Assembly (NCBI GenBank): GCA_003134965.1
Contig: PLDA01000002.1
Span: forward strand, 1 to 64,000
Reading direction: 5' to 3'
DNA: 64,000 bases
DNA from: Vulcanimicrobium winogradskyi
GTDB lineage: Bacteria > Vulcanimicrobiota > Vulcanimicrobiia > Vulcanimicrobiales > Vulcanimicrobiaceae
Positions 53,176-61,976 of this stretch are shown piece after piece; the stretch's first letter is position 1; each line of letters starts with the position of its first letter. The notes under the pieces were generated by a model, which saw only the letters and a program-made list of their open reading frames with translations, was not told where the DNA came from and did no database searches. A program made the translations under genes and the position numbers.

Positions 53176-55569
53176 ATGGCTCGGGTCCGACGCAAGACCG
53201 GCGCAGGGACGCGCTGGAACCTCGAGGTCGCCGGTATCGCGGCGCTCGGCTTTGCATTGCTGCTCGGCGTCGCGCTGGTCGCGCCGCCGGCGCGCACCGG
53301 CGTCGTCGGCGGAGCGACCGCGCACGCGCTGCACGCGCTGTTCGGGATCGGAGCGGGACTCTTCGTCCTGCTGATCGCGCTCGTCGCGGCGATCGTCTTC
53401 CTCGAGATCAACGTGCCGAAGATGATCGCGACGCTCGGCGGCGCCGCCTGCGCGTACTTCGTCGCGATCGACGCGGGGATCGCGGCCGCCGGACGCGATG
53501 GGGGGCTGCTCGGTGGCGCGCTCAGCGGCGCGCTGCGAGCGCTGCTCGGAGACGCGGGCGGCTGGATCGTGCTGATCGTCGCCGTGCTCGCGGTGACGGT
53601 CGCGATCACCGGCGTCAGCCTGAAAAAGCTGATCGGCTGGTGCGTCACGCGCCTCGCCGCCCTGCGGCAGCCCGCGGCGCACGCCGCGGCACTCGCCAGA
53701 GTCGCGCTCGCGCCGCCGCGCCCGACCTCGCTGCGCGAAGCGTTCCATCTCCCCGCGCTGCTGCCGCGCGCGGCTGCGCCGGCCGTCGCCGCGAGCGCGG
53801 TCGCGACCGAGATTCCGGCGCCGACGCACACGGTGGTCGAGACCGAACCGCTGCGCTTCTACGATGAGGCGGTCGCCGACGAAGACGAGGACGATCTCGA
53901 CGCCGAGGACGACGACGACGCGTACGACGAAGACGACGACGAGTCGTACGAGGGCGACGACGAAGACGAAGAGACCGACGACGACGCGGTCACCGAAGAA
54001 CCCGGCGACGAGGGCCCCGGCGGGGTCGAGCCCGGCGTGCAGGACCGCACCGCGGCGCGCGTCCTCGCGATCGCCGGCGAGTACGAACCCGTCGCGCCGC
54101 GCAAGACCTACGTCTTGCCCGACGTGACCGCGATCTTCGATCCACCGCAAGCCCAGAAGAGCGATGACGCGAGCCGCGCGCACGTCCTCGAGGACACGCT
54201 CGCCTCGTTCGGCGTCGGCGCGAAGGTCACGCACATCGAGCGCGGGCCGTCGATCACCCGCTACGAATTGCGTCCGGAGCGCGGGGTGAAGATCTCGCGC
54301 ATCTCCTCGCTCGCCGACGATCTCGCGCTCGCGCTCGCCGCGACCTCGGTCCGCATCGAAGCGCCGATCCCGGGCAAGTCGGCGGTCGGAATCGAGGTGC
54401 CGAACACGACGGTCTCGATCGTGGCGCTGCGCGAGATCCTGGACGGGATTCCGCGCAGCGTTCCGCCGCTGACGATGGCGCTCGGCAAGGACATCAGCGG
54501 CAAGGCGGTGACCGGCGAGCTCGGCAAGATGCCGCATTTGCTCGTCGCCGGCGCGACCGGGGCGGGCAAGTCGGTGTGCCTCAATTGCATCATCGCCTCG
54601 CTGCTGGTCGTCGCGACCCCCGACCAGCTCGAGTTGCTGATGATCGATCCCAAGCGCGTCGAGCTCACCGTCTATAACGGGATCCCGCACCTCAAGCACG
54701 AGGTGATCACCGATCCGTCGATGGCCGCCGGGGCGCTGGCGATGATCACGCGCGAGATGGACCTGCGTTACGAGCGGTTCGCCAAGGCCGGCGTGCGCAA
54801 GATCGAGGAGTACAACGCCAAGTACCCCGACGAGAAGCTGCCGTACATCGTCGTCATCATCGACGAACTCGCCGACCTGATGCTGATCGCGCCGGCGAAG
54901 GTCGAGATGCTGATCATGCGGCTTGCGCAGCTCGCGCGCGCGACGGGGATCCACCTGGTCGTCGCGACGCAGCGGCCGTCCGTCGACGTGATCACCGGGC
55001 TGATCAAGGCCAACATCCCGTCCCGCATCGCGTTCGCCGTCAGCTCGCAGGTCGACTCGCGCGTGATCCTCGACATGGGCGGCGCGGAGCGTCTGCTCGG
55101 CCGCGGCGACATGCTGTATCTCCCGATCGACGCGCCGAAGCCGATCCGGGCGCAGGGCGCGCTGGTGACGATGCCCGAGATCGAGCGGCTGGTCGAGTTC
55201 TGGAAGCGCCAGGCGAAGCCGGACACGACGAAGACGATGGAGATCACGCCGATCCGCGAGGACGACGAGCGCGGCGGCGGCGCCGATCGCAAGGTCGACG
55301 AGCTCTGGTACGACGCCGCGAAGTTTTTGCTCGACGCGCGCGTCGCGAAAGGCGATCCTGGGGTGGGCTCGACCGCCGCGCTGCAGGCGCGCTTCTCGAT
55401 CGGCCATCCGCGCGCGGTGCGCGTGATGCGCCAGCTCGAAGAGTTCGGGATCGTGGGCCCCAACGAGGGGACGAAGCCGCGCAACGTGATCGTCGAGAGC
55501 CCGGCGGAGCTGGAAAGAATCGCCGATCGCTTCGGCCGCCCCGCGCAGACGGATCTCTTCGCGGGGTGA
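53176..55569 (+). CDS. ftsK: DNA translocase FtsK/SpoIIIE
   Basis: The 797-residue product pumps chromosome ends through the closing septum. Four membrane segments lie in the first 155 residues, then a strongly acidic linker of Asp/Glu (about 235-275), then the RecA-like motor with Walker A GATGAGKS at 459-466, the Walker B region IVVIIDELADLM, and a C-terminal winged-helix gamma domain (ARFSIGHPRAVRVMRQLEEFG, key residues GHPRAVRVM) that reads KOPS-like sites. Length is short for FtsK because the linker is short. The stop overlaps the next start (GTGA). Confidence 0.96.
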   Translation: MARVRRKTGAGTRWNLEVAGIAALGFALLLGVALVAPPARTGVVGGATAHALHALFGIGAGLFVLLIALVAAIVFLEINVPKMIATLGGAACAYFVAIDAGIAAAGRDGGLLGGALSGALRALLGDAGGWIVLIVAVLAVTVAITGVSLKKLIGWCVTRLAALRQPAAHAAALARVALAPPRPTSLREAFHLPALLPRAAAPAVAASAVATEIPAPTHTVVETEPLRFYDEAVADEDEDDLDAEDDDDAYDEDDDESYEGDDEDEETDDDAVTEEPGDEGPGGVEPGVQDRTAARVLAIAGEYEPVAPRKTYVLPDVTAIFDPPQAQKSDDASRAHVLEDTLASFGVGAKVTHIERGPSITRYELRPERGVKISRISSLADDLALALAATSVRIEAPIPGKSAVGIEVPNTTVSIVALREILDGIPRSVPPLTMALGKDISGKAVTGELGKMPHLLVAGATGAGKSVCLNCIIASLLVVATPDQLELLMIDPKRVELTVYNGIPHLKHEVITDPSMAAGALAMITREMDLRYERFAKAGVRKIEEYNAKYPDEKLPYIVVIIDELADLMLIAPAKVEMLIMRLAQLARATGIHLVVATQRPSVDVITGLIKANIPSRIAFAVSSQVDSRVILDMGGAERLLGRGDMLYLPIDAPKPIRAQGALVTMPEIERLVEFWKRQAKPDTTKTMEITPIREDDERGGGADRKVDELWYDAAKFLLDARVAKGDPGVGSTAALQARFSIGHPRAVRVMRQLEEFGIVGPNEGTKPRNVIVESPAELERIADRFGRPAQTDLFAG

Positions 55570-56171
55570 TCCGCCTCCTCGCCGTCGCGCTGGTCGCGGC
55601 GGTGCTCTACGCCGCGCTCGGCGTCGCGGTGTCGCACGTCCCGCCGTTCGGCATCGATCTCACCGGACGCGCGCTCGCCGGGGAGGCCCCGTCGCTGGCG
55701 CTGGTCTTCACCGCGTCGTGCTGGTGGGTGGCGCTGAGCGTGCTCGGGATCATCGCGGTGCTGGTCGCGGTGCGCTACCCGAGTTGGCGCGCGCGCGCGT
55801 ACTACGCGATCCCGACGACGCTGATCACCTGGCAGGTCAGCGACGTCCTCAAGAACGTGTTCCACCGCCCACGGCCGGAGTATTGGAAGCTGATCCACGA
55901 GCCGACGTTCTCGTACTCGAGCGGACACGCGCTGTTCGCGCTGCTGGTCTACGGGCTCTGGGCATGGTTCATCTGGAACAGCGATCTGCCGCCCGGCGTG
56001 CGCCGCGTCGTCGCGCCGCTGCTCGCGGTGTGGGGATGCGGCGTGATCTGGTCGCGGCTCGCGCTGGGCGCGCACTACGTGACCGACCTCGTCGGCGGCG
56101 TGCTGCTCGCCGCGGCGATGCTGGCGCTCGCGGCGGCGACCTGGAGGGCGGCAACCGCGCGAACCCGCTAA
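55566..56171 (+). CDS. PAP2-family membrane phosphatase
   Basis: The gene starts at GTG 55566 and encodes 201 residues with five to six membrane segments. The three PAP2 motifs are KNVFHRPRP, SSGHA and SRLALGAHYVTD, the last with the catalytic His-Asp pair. Members dephosphorylate lipid pyrophosphates such as undecaprenyl pyrophosphate or phosphatidic acid at the outer face of the membrane. It overlaps ftsK by four bases, so its translation is coupled to ftsK. It lies just left of the low-G+C insert. Confidence 0.9.
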   Translation: MIRLLAVALVAAVLYAALGVAVSHVPPFGIDLTGRALAGEAPSLALVFTASCWWVALSVLGIIAVLVAVRYPSWRARAYYAIPTTLITWQVSDVLKNVFHRPRPEYWKLIHEPTFSYSSGHALFALLVYGLWAWFIWNSDLPPGVRRVVAPLLAVWGCGVIWSRLALGAHYVTDLVGGVLLAAAMLALAAATWRAATARTR

Positions 56172-56194
56172 GAATCAGGCTATGAATTGCGCTG

Positions 56195-57052
56195 CTAAGC
56201 GCGCTGCGTAGACTCGGCGAGTCCAGCAAAATCCTCCGACAGCGCCGCGAGCGAAGCGAGGATCAGATCCGCCTCTTCGCCTCGTCCGAGTATTTCTCTC
56301 AAAAGGACGAGCCCCGGTCCTCCGCTACCGCAGAGGTCTTTCAAAAATCGAGCACCGCGCCGCGCGACCTCCTTGAGATCATTGCTCTTGCATCGCTCTC
56401 GCAGGACCGTCTCCATCGCCTCGAAATCGGCAGCGCGCAACAGAAGATACACGTCTGCGATGTCCTTCCGTACTTCATGAAAGGCTTCAGCGCCCAGCTC
56501 ATAGCGCTCGCCAATCTTCCAGCCCTTTGCGACAAGTAGCGCGAGAATACTAGCAACTTCAACAACTATCGACTCTTCGCTGTCGTCGACCCCGATATGG
56601 CCAAGACGCATGGGCGAGTGATCGACAAGGCAAAGTTCGAGGCCCCGCTGAGACTGCGTCGCAAGATAGTCGCGTCTTTGAAAACCTTCCGCCTGCCACA
56701 GGTGCTCCATCGATTGCGGTACGAGGATGTCGATTTTTGTCGCTTCGCGCTCGTCTTCTGATGCATCTCCGCGCCAGTAAAATCCGCCGTATTCATTCCG
56801 AAAGACGAAGCCAGCTCGCTCGAGATGGTCAGAGATGACGTGCGCGATACGAATCCTTACGGGGTCTGCGGCAAGATCACCGTCGAGAGTGAACGGCGCG
56901 ATCGAAGCGATGACTTCGGGCGCTCTCAAATGGACGGCATGCGCACCTACTAATACGAAACTTCCCTCGGGCAGAGTGGCGAGCGACCGCAGCGCATAGA
57001 TCAGCGTACGACGGGCGATTGCGTAACCTTTAGCGTCGCCAAGTAGACTCAT
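56195..57052 (-). CDS. Nucleotidyltransferase of a toxin-antitoxin or abortive-infection type
   Basis: The 285-residue product has a minimal nucleotidyltransferase fold: LVGAHAVHLRAP (residues 34-45), TLDGDL with D57 and D59 as metal ligands, and KIDIL with D108 as the third. This is the pattern of AbiEii/MenT-like toxins, some of which add nucleotides to tRNA. The start ATG overlaps the upstream gene by 23 bases and the C-terminal half is helical, without a recognised domain. Low G+C (a line near 56,550 is 48%) marks recent transfer. Toxin activity is inference; a housekeeping kanamycin-type transferase is less likely. Confidence 0.78.
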   Translation of the reverse strand: MSLLGDAKGYAIARRTLIYALRSLATLPEGSFVLVGAHAVHLRAPEVIASIAPFTLDGDLAADPVRIRIAHVISDHLERAGFVFRNEYGGFYWRGDASEDEREATKIDILVPQSMEHLWQAEGFQRRDYLATQSQRGLELCLVDHSPMRLGHIGVDDSEESIVVEVASILALLVAKGWKIGERYELGAEAFHEVRKDIADVYLLLRAADFEAMETVLRERCKSNDLKEVARRGARFLKDLCGSGGPGLVLLREILGRGEEADLILASLAALSEDFAGLAESTQRA

Positions 57053-58148
57053 TGCGTTTCATCCAGTTGATTAGCGCCGAGTACTCGTCAGAAGACCGCG
57101 TAGGCAACGTTAGAAGGTCCGCAGCGATCTGGCTTGGCGACGCTAGGACGACGTTCGTGTCGAGGGCCATCGTACGCTCGAATACGACGTGATCGAACGC
57201 CTCGATGAGGCGGACGTTACCGACACGCTCTGACCGTCGAAGAGAAAGAGCTGATCGAGCTTCTTCAATGTCGTTAACGTAAATGTCGACTGCCATCGGC
57301 GCGGCTGCCGGAGCGAGCGCTTCGCTCGCGAACGCCCCAGTAATTGCGTAGGGTTGATTCCAGGCCGGAAGACGACCGATGAACGCGCCGAGGTCACGCG
57401 GCTCGAGAAATGACTCGGTTCGCCGGTCCTTCTGCAGGGCTTGCGACCATAATTTGATGAGCGATTCCCAATCGACGGAGAACACGGAACCTTGTCGGCT
57501 GCGCTCCAAAACGCAATCTCGTTCCAGCAAGCCGAGAATACGCGATACGTTGCCGGGATGGACACTCGTTTCTGCGGCGATTTGACGCACCTTGAGTGGC
57601 GACCGCGTATCGCAAAGGTACCGTATAACGCGGCCCGTAATCGGACCGCGAAGTGAGGTCCGCGATCCTCGCTGGACGTTGTCCTTGGGAAGCTTGCCCT
57701 GCCCGATGCGATCAACCAGAAGGGTGTCGGCGGAGAGCCATACGCTTCCCGTCGGGTCCAGATACGAAATATTGTGCTCCCGGAGAAGCTGCCGCGAGCG
57801 CGCACTAAAGTGTGGCGCTACGACAAGAAGATTTTCGCCGGCAGCGAGGGTTCTATTCAAACGTTCGAAGGCGCCGACGTCGCGCGGCTCGACGTCCTCC
57901 TTCATTTCGACCGCGAAGCGGACCAGGGGACCCTTCGGGGGCTGGACGTCCAGGATTGCGTCGAACTTCGCTCGCCGCTCCATTCTCTGGGCACGGAACG
58001 ACCAACCGTCGGGCAGGAGGTCCCCAAGGATTGCGGACAAGGTGTTGCTCAGATCAACCCTGTTGCCCGAATCGAGCAACGCAACCTTTTCGGACAACGA
58101 GTGCCGCGCTGGCAACGTAATGTTGCTCGTCTTGGTCATGTTGCTCAT
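57030..58148 (-). CDS. AbiEi-like regulator with N-terminal PD-(D/E)XK-like domain
   Basis: ATG 58148 gives 372 residues and sits right at the predicted transcript start. Three parts are seen. Residues about 45-145 show D63 in KFDAILDV and E81-x-K83 in VEMKE, a spacing typical of PD-(D/E)XK nuclease folds. Residues about 170-220 form a winged helix-turn-helix (VRQIAAETSVHPGNVSRILGLLE, key part PGNVSRILG). The C-terminal part, ITGAFASEALAP to DEYSALINWM, follows AbiEi antitoxins. It is translated with the nucleotidyltransferase and is probably its antitoxin and repressor. Whether the nuclease-like part is active is unknown. Confidence 0.78.
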   Translation of the reverse strand: MSNMTKTSNITLPARHSLSEKVALLDSGNRVDLSNTLSAILGDLLPDGWSFRAQRMERRAKFDAILDVQPPKGPLVRFAVEMKEDVEPRDVGAFERLNRTLAAGENLLVVAPHFSARSRQLLREHNISYLDPTGSVWLSADTLLVDRIGQGKLPKDNVQRGSRTSLRGPITGRVIRYLCDTRSPLKVRQIAAETSVHPGNVSRILGLLERDCVLERSRQGSVFSVDWESLIKLWSQALQKDRRTESFLEPRDLGAFIGRLPAWNQPYAITGAFASEALAPAAAPMAVDIYVNDIEEARSALSLRRSERVGNVRLIEAFDHVVFERTMALDTNVVLASPSQIAADLLTLPTRSSDEYSALINWMKRNESTWRR

Positions 58149-58160
58149 AACAGGCAACAT
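58112..58160. repeat. Cluster of GTTGC/GCAAC half-sites at the start of the AbiEi-like gene
   Basis: GCAAC (58112-58116) faces GTTGC (58122-58126) across five bases; ATGTTGCTC occurs at 58120-58128 and again at 58138-58146; and GCAACAT at 58154-58160 is an inverted copy of the second, nine bases away. The last site overlaps the -10 box, the others the first codons. This is what an autorepressor binding array looks like. Confidence 0.6.
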
Positions 58161-58184
58161 ACCCTGTCTGAACAACACTGTCAA
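58156..58184 (-). promoter_or_regulatory. Sigma-70-type promoter of the AbiEi-like/nucleotidyltransferase operon
   Basis: On the minus strand a perfect -35 box TTGACA (58184-58179) is 17 bases from TATGTT (58161-58156). The expected start of transcription falls within a few bases of ATG 58148, so the mRNA would be leaderless or nearly so. An inverted ATGTTGC repeat covers the -10 box. Confidence 0.75.
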
Positions 58185-58245
58185 TACGTGACTACCTGCC
58201 GGCAATGGCACGCCAGCAATGGTCAACGGTACGGGTAAGCGCCGC

Positions 58246-59661
58246 CTAGTTCGACGCGCTTTTCCTGGCTGTGACGATTGGCGGGCGCTTCGTATGGAAC
58301 GCGGTCTCGCGCTGGTAGCGGCTTCCCAGAGCGGTGAGCGCCGCTTCGCCCCACGCGTGCCCCAGGAATGTCAGCGAGGTCGGTAGCCCGTTCGGACCCA
58401 TCCCGTTCGGGAGCGCGAGCGCGGGGAGTCCGGCGAGGTTTCCGGGCGAGATCAGCGACGGTCCGCCCGGATATTTCGGGTAGGCTTTGTCGAACCCGAG
58501 CCCGATCGGATAGGTGACGGTCGGCAGTGTCGGCGAGACGACCGCGTCGTACCCGTGCATTGCCTTCACCAGCGCCGCGTTCAGCTTGGCGCGCTGGCGC
58601 AGCGCGTCGATGTAGTCGACGGCCGGCGTCGCGTACGCCACATAGCCACCGAGCTTATCGTCGGGGTCGCGCAGCTCGCGCGCGCGGCCGGACTCGATCA
58701 GGTCGCGAAACGCGGCCGCGCCCTCGGCATCGACGATCGTGCCGACGACCGGCCCCCACGGCCCCTTCGGCAGCGCGACCTCGCCGGCCACGTCGGCGAA
58801 CGTGCCGATCGCCTTCAGCGAAGCACGGAAGTTCGCGGCGACCTCGGGCATCGAGGCCTTCGTCGCGTCCTTGAGCACTGCGACACGGAGCTTGCGGCGC
58901 GGCGGCGCGAACGGTGCGTCGACCGCCGTCGGATCGTCGGGATCGGCACCGGCGATGACGCGCAGGATCAGGTCGGTATCGCGCGCGCTGCGCGCCATCG
59001 GCCCCAATTTGTCGAGCGTCCAACAGAGCGCCATCGCGCCGTGGCGCGAAACGCGGCCGTAGGTCGGGCGCAGTCCGGTGATCCCGCACGCCGTCGCCGG
59101 AAAGAGGATCGAGCCCGACGTCTCGGAGCCGATCGCGAACCCGACCAGCGCCGCCGAGACGGCGATCCCGGAACCGCTCGACGAACCGCCGCTCCAGAAG
59201 TTCGCGTTCCACGGCGTGCGGCCGGGGCCGGTGAACGACGCGTCCGCGTCGCCGTAGCCGAAGCCGCCGGCGAGCTCGACCATCGCTAGCTTCGCGAGCA
59301 GCACGGCCCCGGCATCGGTCAGCTTCTTCACCACCGTCGCGTCGAACCCGAACCGCTGCTGACGATACGGCTGCGCGCCCCACGTCGTCGGCGCGTCCGG
59401 GGTGGCGAGCAGATCCTTCACGCCGTACGGAATGCCGTGCAGCGGTCCGCGGACCCGGCCGCGGGCGCGCTCGGCGTCGGCGCGTTTCGCTTCGCGCCGC
59501 GCGCGGTCGTGCAGGATCGTGACGACCGCATTGAAGACGTGCCCGTGCTGCTCGAGCCGTTTCAAGTACAGCTCCGTGAGCTCCACCGACGAGATGGTCC
59601 GCGCCGTCAGCAGCCGCTGCAACGCAACGATGTCGGAGAAGGCGAGATCGTCGTGCGTCAT
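58246..59661 (-). CDS. Amidase-signature family hydrolase
   Basis: From ATG 59661 the product has 471 residues. The Ser-cisSer-Lys triad of the amidase-signature family is visible: K82 in GVKDLLAT, S161 in GGSSSGSG, and the nucleophile S184 in GSETSGSI. Enzymes of this family hydrolyse amides, including Glu-tRNA(Gln) in GatA; the absence of GatB and GatC nearby and the C-terminal sequence point to a general amidase. No signal peptide. It overlaps the small Tat-exported gene upstream by four bases. The frame is open to 60855 but that part is antisense to larB and larC. Confidence 0.9.
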   Translation of the reverse strand: MTHDDLAFSDIVALQRLLTARTISSVELTELYLKRLEQHGHVFNAVVTILHDRARREAKRADAERARGRVRGPLHGIPYGVKDLLATPDAPTTWGAQPYRQQRFGFDATVVKKLTDAGAVLLAKLAMVELAGGFGYGDADASFTGPGRTPWNANFWSGGSSSGSGIAVSAALVGFAIGSETSGSILFPATACGITGLRPTYGRVSRHGAMALCWTLDKLGPMARSARDTDLILRVIAGADPDDPTAVDAPFAPPRRKLRVAVLKDATKASMPEVAANFRASLKAIGTFADVAGEVALPKGPWGPVVGTIVDAEGAAAFRDLIESGRARELRDPDDKLGGYVAYATPAVDYIDALRQRAKLNAALVKAMHGYDAVVSPTLPTVTYPIGLGFDKAYPKYPGGPSLISPGNLAGLPALALPNGMGPNGLPTSLTFLGHAWGEAALTALGSRYQRETAFHTKRPPIVTARKSASN

Positions 59662-60008
59662 CGCGCCGGGCTCGCGACGGAGAAGCGCGTCACCGGCTCG
59701 TCCGCGTTCTTGAGCGCGGTCGCCTTGCGCGGGTTGAGCCGCGCGGCGCCGCGCCGGTTGTCGTCGATCGCGTGCGCGATCGTGTCCACGTCTTTGTCGC
59801 TCAGCGCCGCATCGAACCGGCGCATCGACGCGGCGATCGCGGCCGCCACCGCCGAGGCCGGTTTCGGCGAACCGCTCGGGGCCGGGGACGGGAGCGGCGA
59901 CGCCGGCGCCGCCGCCGGGGCGGAGGTCTGCGCGTCGGCTTGCGAGGCGAGCAACACGGAAGCCGCGACGCCGGAAACGGCGCCCAGGAACGATCGACGA
60001 TCTGCCAT
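59658..60008 (-). CDS. Small Tat-exported hypothetical protein upstream of the amidase
   Basis: From ATG 60008 the product has 116 residues and opens with a twin-arginine signal (ADRRSFLGAVSG, hydrophobic core, cut after ADA near 28). A Pro/Ala/Ser linker follows and a helical tail of about 60 residues with charged residues. No family is recognised. The stop overlaps the amidase start (ATGA), so the two are translated together, although one is exported and the other shows no signal. It is divergent from larB across 58 bases. Confidence 0.65.
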   Translation of the reverse strand: MADRRSFLGAVSGVAASVLLASQADAQTSAPAAAPASPLPSPAPSGSPKPASAVAAAIAASMRRFDAALSDKDVDTIAHAIDDNRRGAARLNPRKATALKNADEPVTRFSVASPAR

Positions 60009-60066
60009 AGGCGTCTCTTGGACGCCGCCCGAGGCGTCCCCGCAGCGAACGGGGTAGGAGTCTCGC

Positions 60067-60720
60067 ATGGAAACCTCCGCGATCGCGCGCCTCAATTACG
60101 AGCGGCGCGACCGCACCGGCGTCCCCGAGGCGATCTTCGGCGCCGGCAAGACGGTCGAGCAGAACCTCGCATTGGTCGGCGCGCTCTACGCGCGGACCGG
60201 CTTCGCGCTCGCGACCCGCATCCCGCCGGGCCAGCTCGCCGCGCTCGCCGCGGCGTATCCGGACGCTGTGCTCGAACCGCTCTCCGGAGCGCTGCGCCAT
60301 GGCGTGCTGCCGCGGACCGGCGTCCGCATCGCGGTCGTCTGCGCCGGAACGTCGGATCTGCCGGTCGCTGAGGAGGCCGCGTTCTTCCTCGACGCGCTCG
60401 GACACGAACCCGTGCGGGCGACCGACGTCGGCGTGGCGGGGATCCACCGGCTCTTCGACGTCCTGGGCGACCTCGCGTCGTGCCGCGCGGTGATCGTCGT
60501 CGCCGGGATGGAAGGGGCGCTGCCCAGCGTCGTCGCCGGGCTCGTGCGCGCACCGGTGATCGCGGTGCCGACCAGCGTCGGCTACGGCGCCGCGTTCGAC
60601 GGGTTGGCGGCACTGCTCGGCATGCTGACGTCGTGCGCGCCCGGGATCGGCGTGGTCAACATCGACAACGGCTTCGGCGCGGCGGCGCTCGCCCACAAGA
60701 TCGTGTGCAGCGCATCGTGA
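60067..60720 (+). CDS. larB: Nickel-pincer cofactor biosynthesis protein LarB
   Basis: The 217-residue product is LarB, which carboxylates and hydrolyses nicotinic acid adenine dinucleotide, the first step towards the nickel-pincer nucleotide of lactate racemase. The N-terminal LNYERRDRTGVPEAIFGAGKT and the C-terminal AIR-carboxylase-like domain (CAGTSDLPVAEEA, VAGMEGALPSVVAGL, VPTSVGYGA) are typical. Its stop overlaps the larC start (GTGA). Confidence 0.95.
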   Translation: METSAIARLNYERRDRTGVPEAIFGAGKTVEQNLALVGALYARTGFALATRIPPGQLAALAAAYPDAVLEPLSGALRHGVLPRTGVRIAVVCAGTSDLPVAEEAAFFLDALGHEPVRATDVGVAGIHRLFDVLGDLASCRAVIVVAGMEGALPSVVAGLVRAPVIAVPTSVGYGAAFDGLAALLGMLTSCAPGIGVVNIDNGFGAAALAHKIVCSAS

Positions 60721-61976
60721 GGGTTGCGTACGTCGACATGATCGGCGGCGCCGCCGGTGACATGCTGCTGGCCGCGTTCCTCGACGCCGGTCTCGACCGC
60801 GATGCGCTGGAGCGCGCGCTGCGCACCGTCGTCGCCGACGGCTGGACGCTGACACCCCAGCGCGTCGTCAAGCGCGGAATCGCCGCGACCTATGCCGGGC
60901 TCTTCGTGCCGGGTGAGGACGGCGACGCGGAACACCATCACCATCATCCCGGCGACGACGACCACCACGACCATGGCCACGCCGGGGGCGGGACGCGCAC
61001 GCTGGCTGAGGTGCTGGCGATCGTCGAGCGCGGCGGGCTCAGCGTGCGCCAGTGCGAGCGCGCGAGCGCGGTGTACCGGCGGCTCGCCGAGGCCGAAGCC
61101 CGCGCGCACGGGACGACCGCCGAATCGGTCGCGTTCCACGAGATCGGACAGATCGACGCGATCCTCGACGTCGCCGCGGCGTGCGTCGCGCTCGATCTGC
61201 TGGAGATCGACGAGTTGCGGTGCTCGCCGTTTCCGATTGGGAACGGCTCGATCCGGATGCAGCACGGCCTCTACCCGAACCCGCCTCCGGCGACCGCAGA
61301 CCTCTTGCGCGGCTGGCCGACGCGCAGCGTCGACGTCGACGGCGAGCTGGTGACGACGACCGCCGCCGCGATCCTCACCACGCTCGGCACGCCCGGCCCG
61401 CGGCCCGACCTCGTCGTCGAACGCATCGGCTACGGTGCCGGAACCAGCGACTTCGCGATCCCGAACGTAACCCGCGTCTTCGTCGGATCCGCGCAACCGG
61501 CAGCCTGGCACGGCGAGTACGTCCCGATCGGCTGGGACGAAGTCGTCGTGCTCGAGACGAACATCGACGACATGCTGCCGCAGCACTACGAGCTCGCGAT
61601 CGAACGCATCTTCGCAGCGGGAGCGCTCGACGTGTGGCTGACACCGATCGTCATGAAGAAAGGCCGTCCCGCGATCACGCTCTCCGCGATCGCTCCGCCC
61701 ATCGACGAGGAAGCTGTTGCGAACGCGATACTCAGCGAAACGACGACGATCGGCGTTCGCGCCCGTCGCGAACGGCGTCACGTGCTGCCGCGCTCCAGCG
61801 CGACGGTGGAAACCCCGTACGGAGCCGTGCGGGTCAAGCGCGCCGGCTCCGACGGCCGTTCCCGAACGCGCGCGGAATATGACGATCTGCTGCGCATCGC
61901 GCGCGAAACGCTCCTACCGCTGCCGGAGATCGCCCGCGCCGTCGACGCCGCGATCGAGGGCGAGGGGTCGCGGTGA
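60717..61976 (+). CDS. larC: Nickel insertion protein LarC
   Basis: From GTG 60717 the product has 419 residues and inserts nickel into the pincer precursor in a CTP-dependent way. IGGAAGDMLLAAFLDAG at the start, VAFHEIGQIDAILDV and the C-terminal ETNIDDMLPQHYELA are typical. A His/Asp-rich loop near residues 75-92 (five His in a row then DHHDHGH) probably stores or binds nickel. Unlike in Lactobacillus, where larC1 and larC2 are joined by a frameshift, this is one unbroken frame. It overlaps larE by four bases. Confidence 0.95.
   Translation: MRVAYVDMIGGAAGDMLLAAFLDAGLDRDALERALRTVVADGWTLTPQRVVKRGIAATYAGLFVPGEDGDAEHHHHHPGDDDHHDHGHAGGGTRTLAEVLAIVERGGLSVRQCERASAVYRRLAEAEARAHGTTAESVAFHEIGQIDAILDVAAACVALDLLEIDELRCSPFPIGNGSIRMQHGLYPNPPPATADLLRGWPTRSVDVDGELVTTTAAAILTTLGTPGPRPDLVVERIGYGAGTSDFAIPNVTRVFVGSAQPAAWHGEYVPIGWDEVVVLETNIDDMLPQHYELAIERIFAAGALDVWLTPIVMKKGRPAITLSAIAPPIDEEAVANAILSETTTIGVRARRERRHVLPRSSATVETPYGAVRVKRAGSDGRSRTRAEYDDLLRIARETLLPLPEIARAVDAAIEGEGSR

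Noticed and set aside
60717..61976. Split larC1/larC2 with programmed frameshift
   Set aside because: The frame runs unbroken from GTG 60717 to the stop, so no shift is needed.
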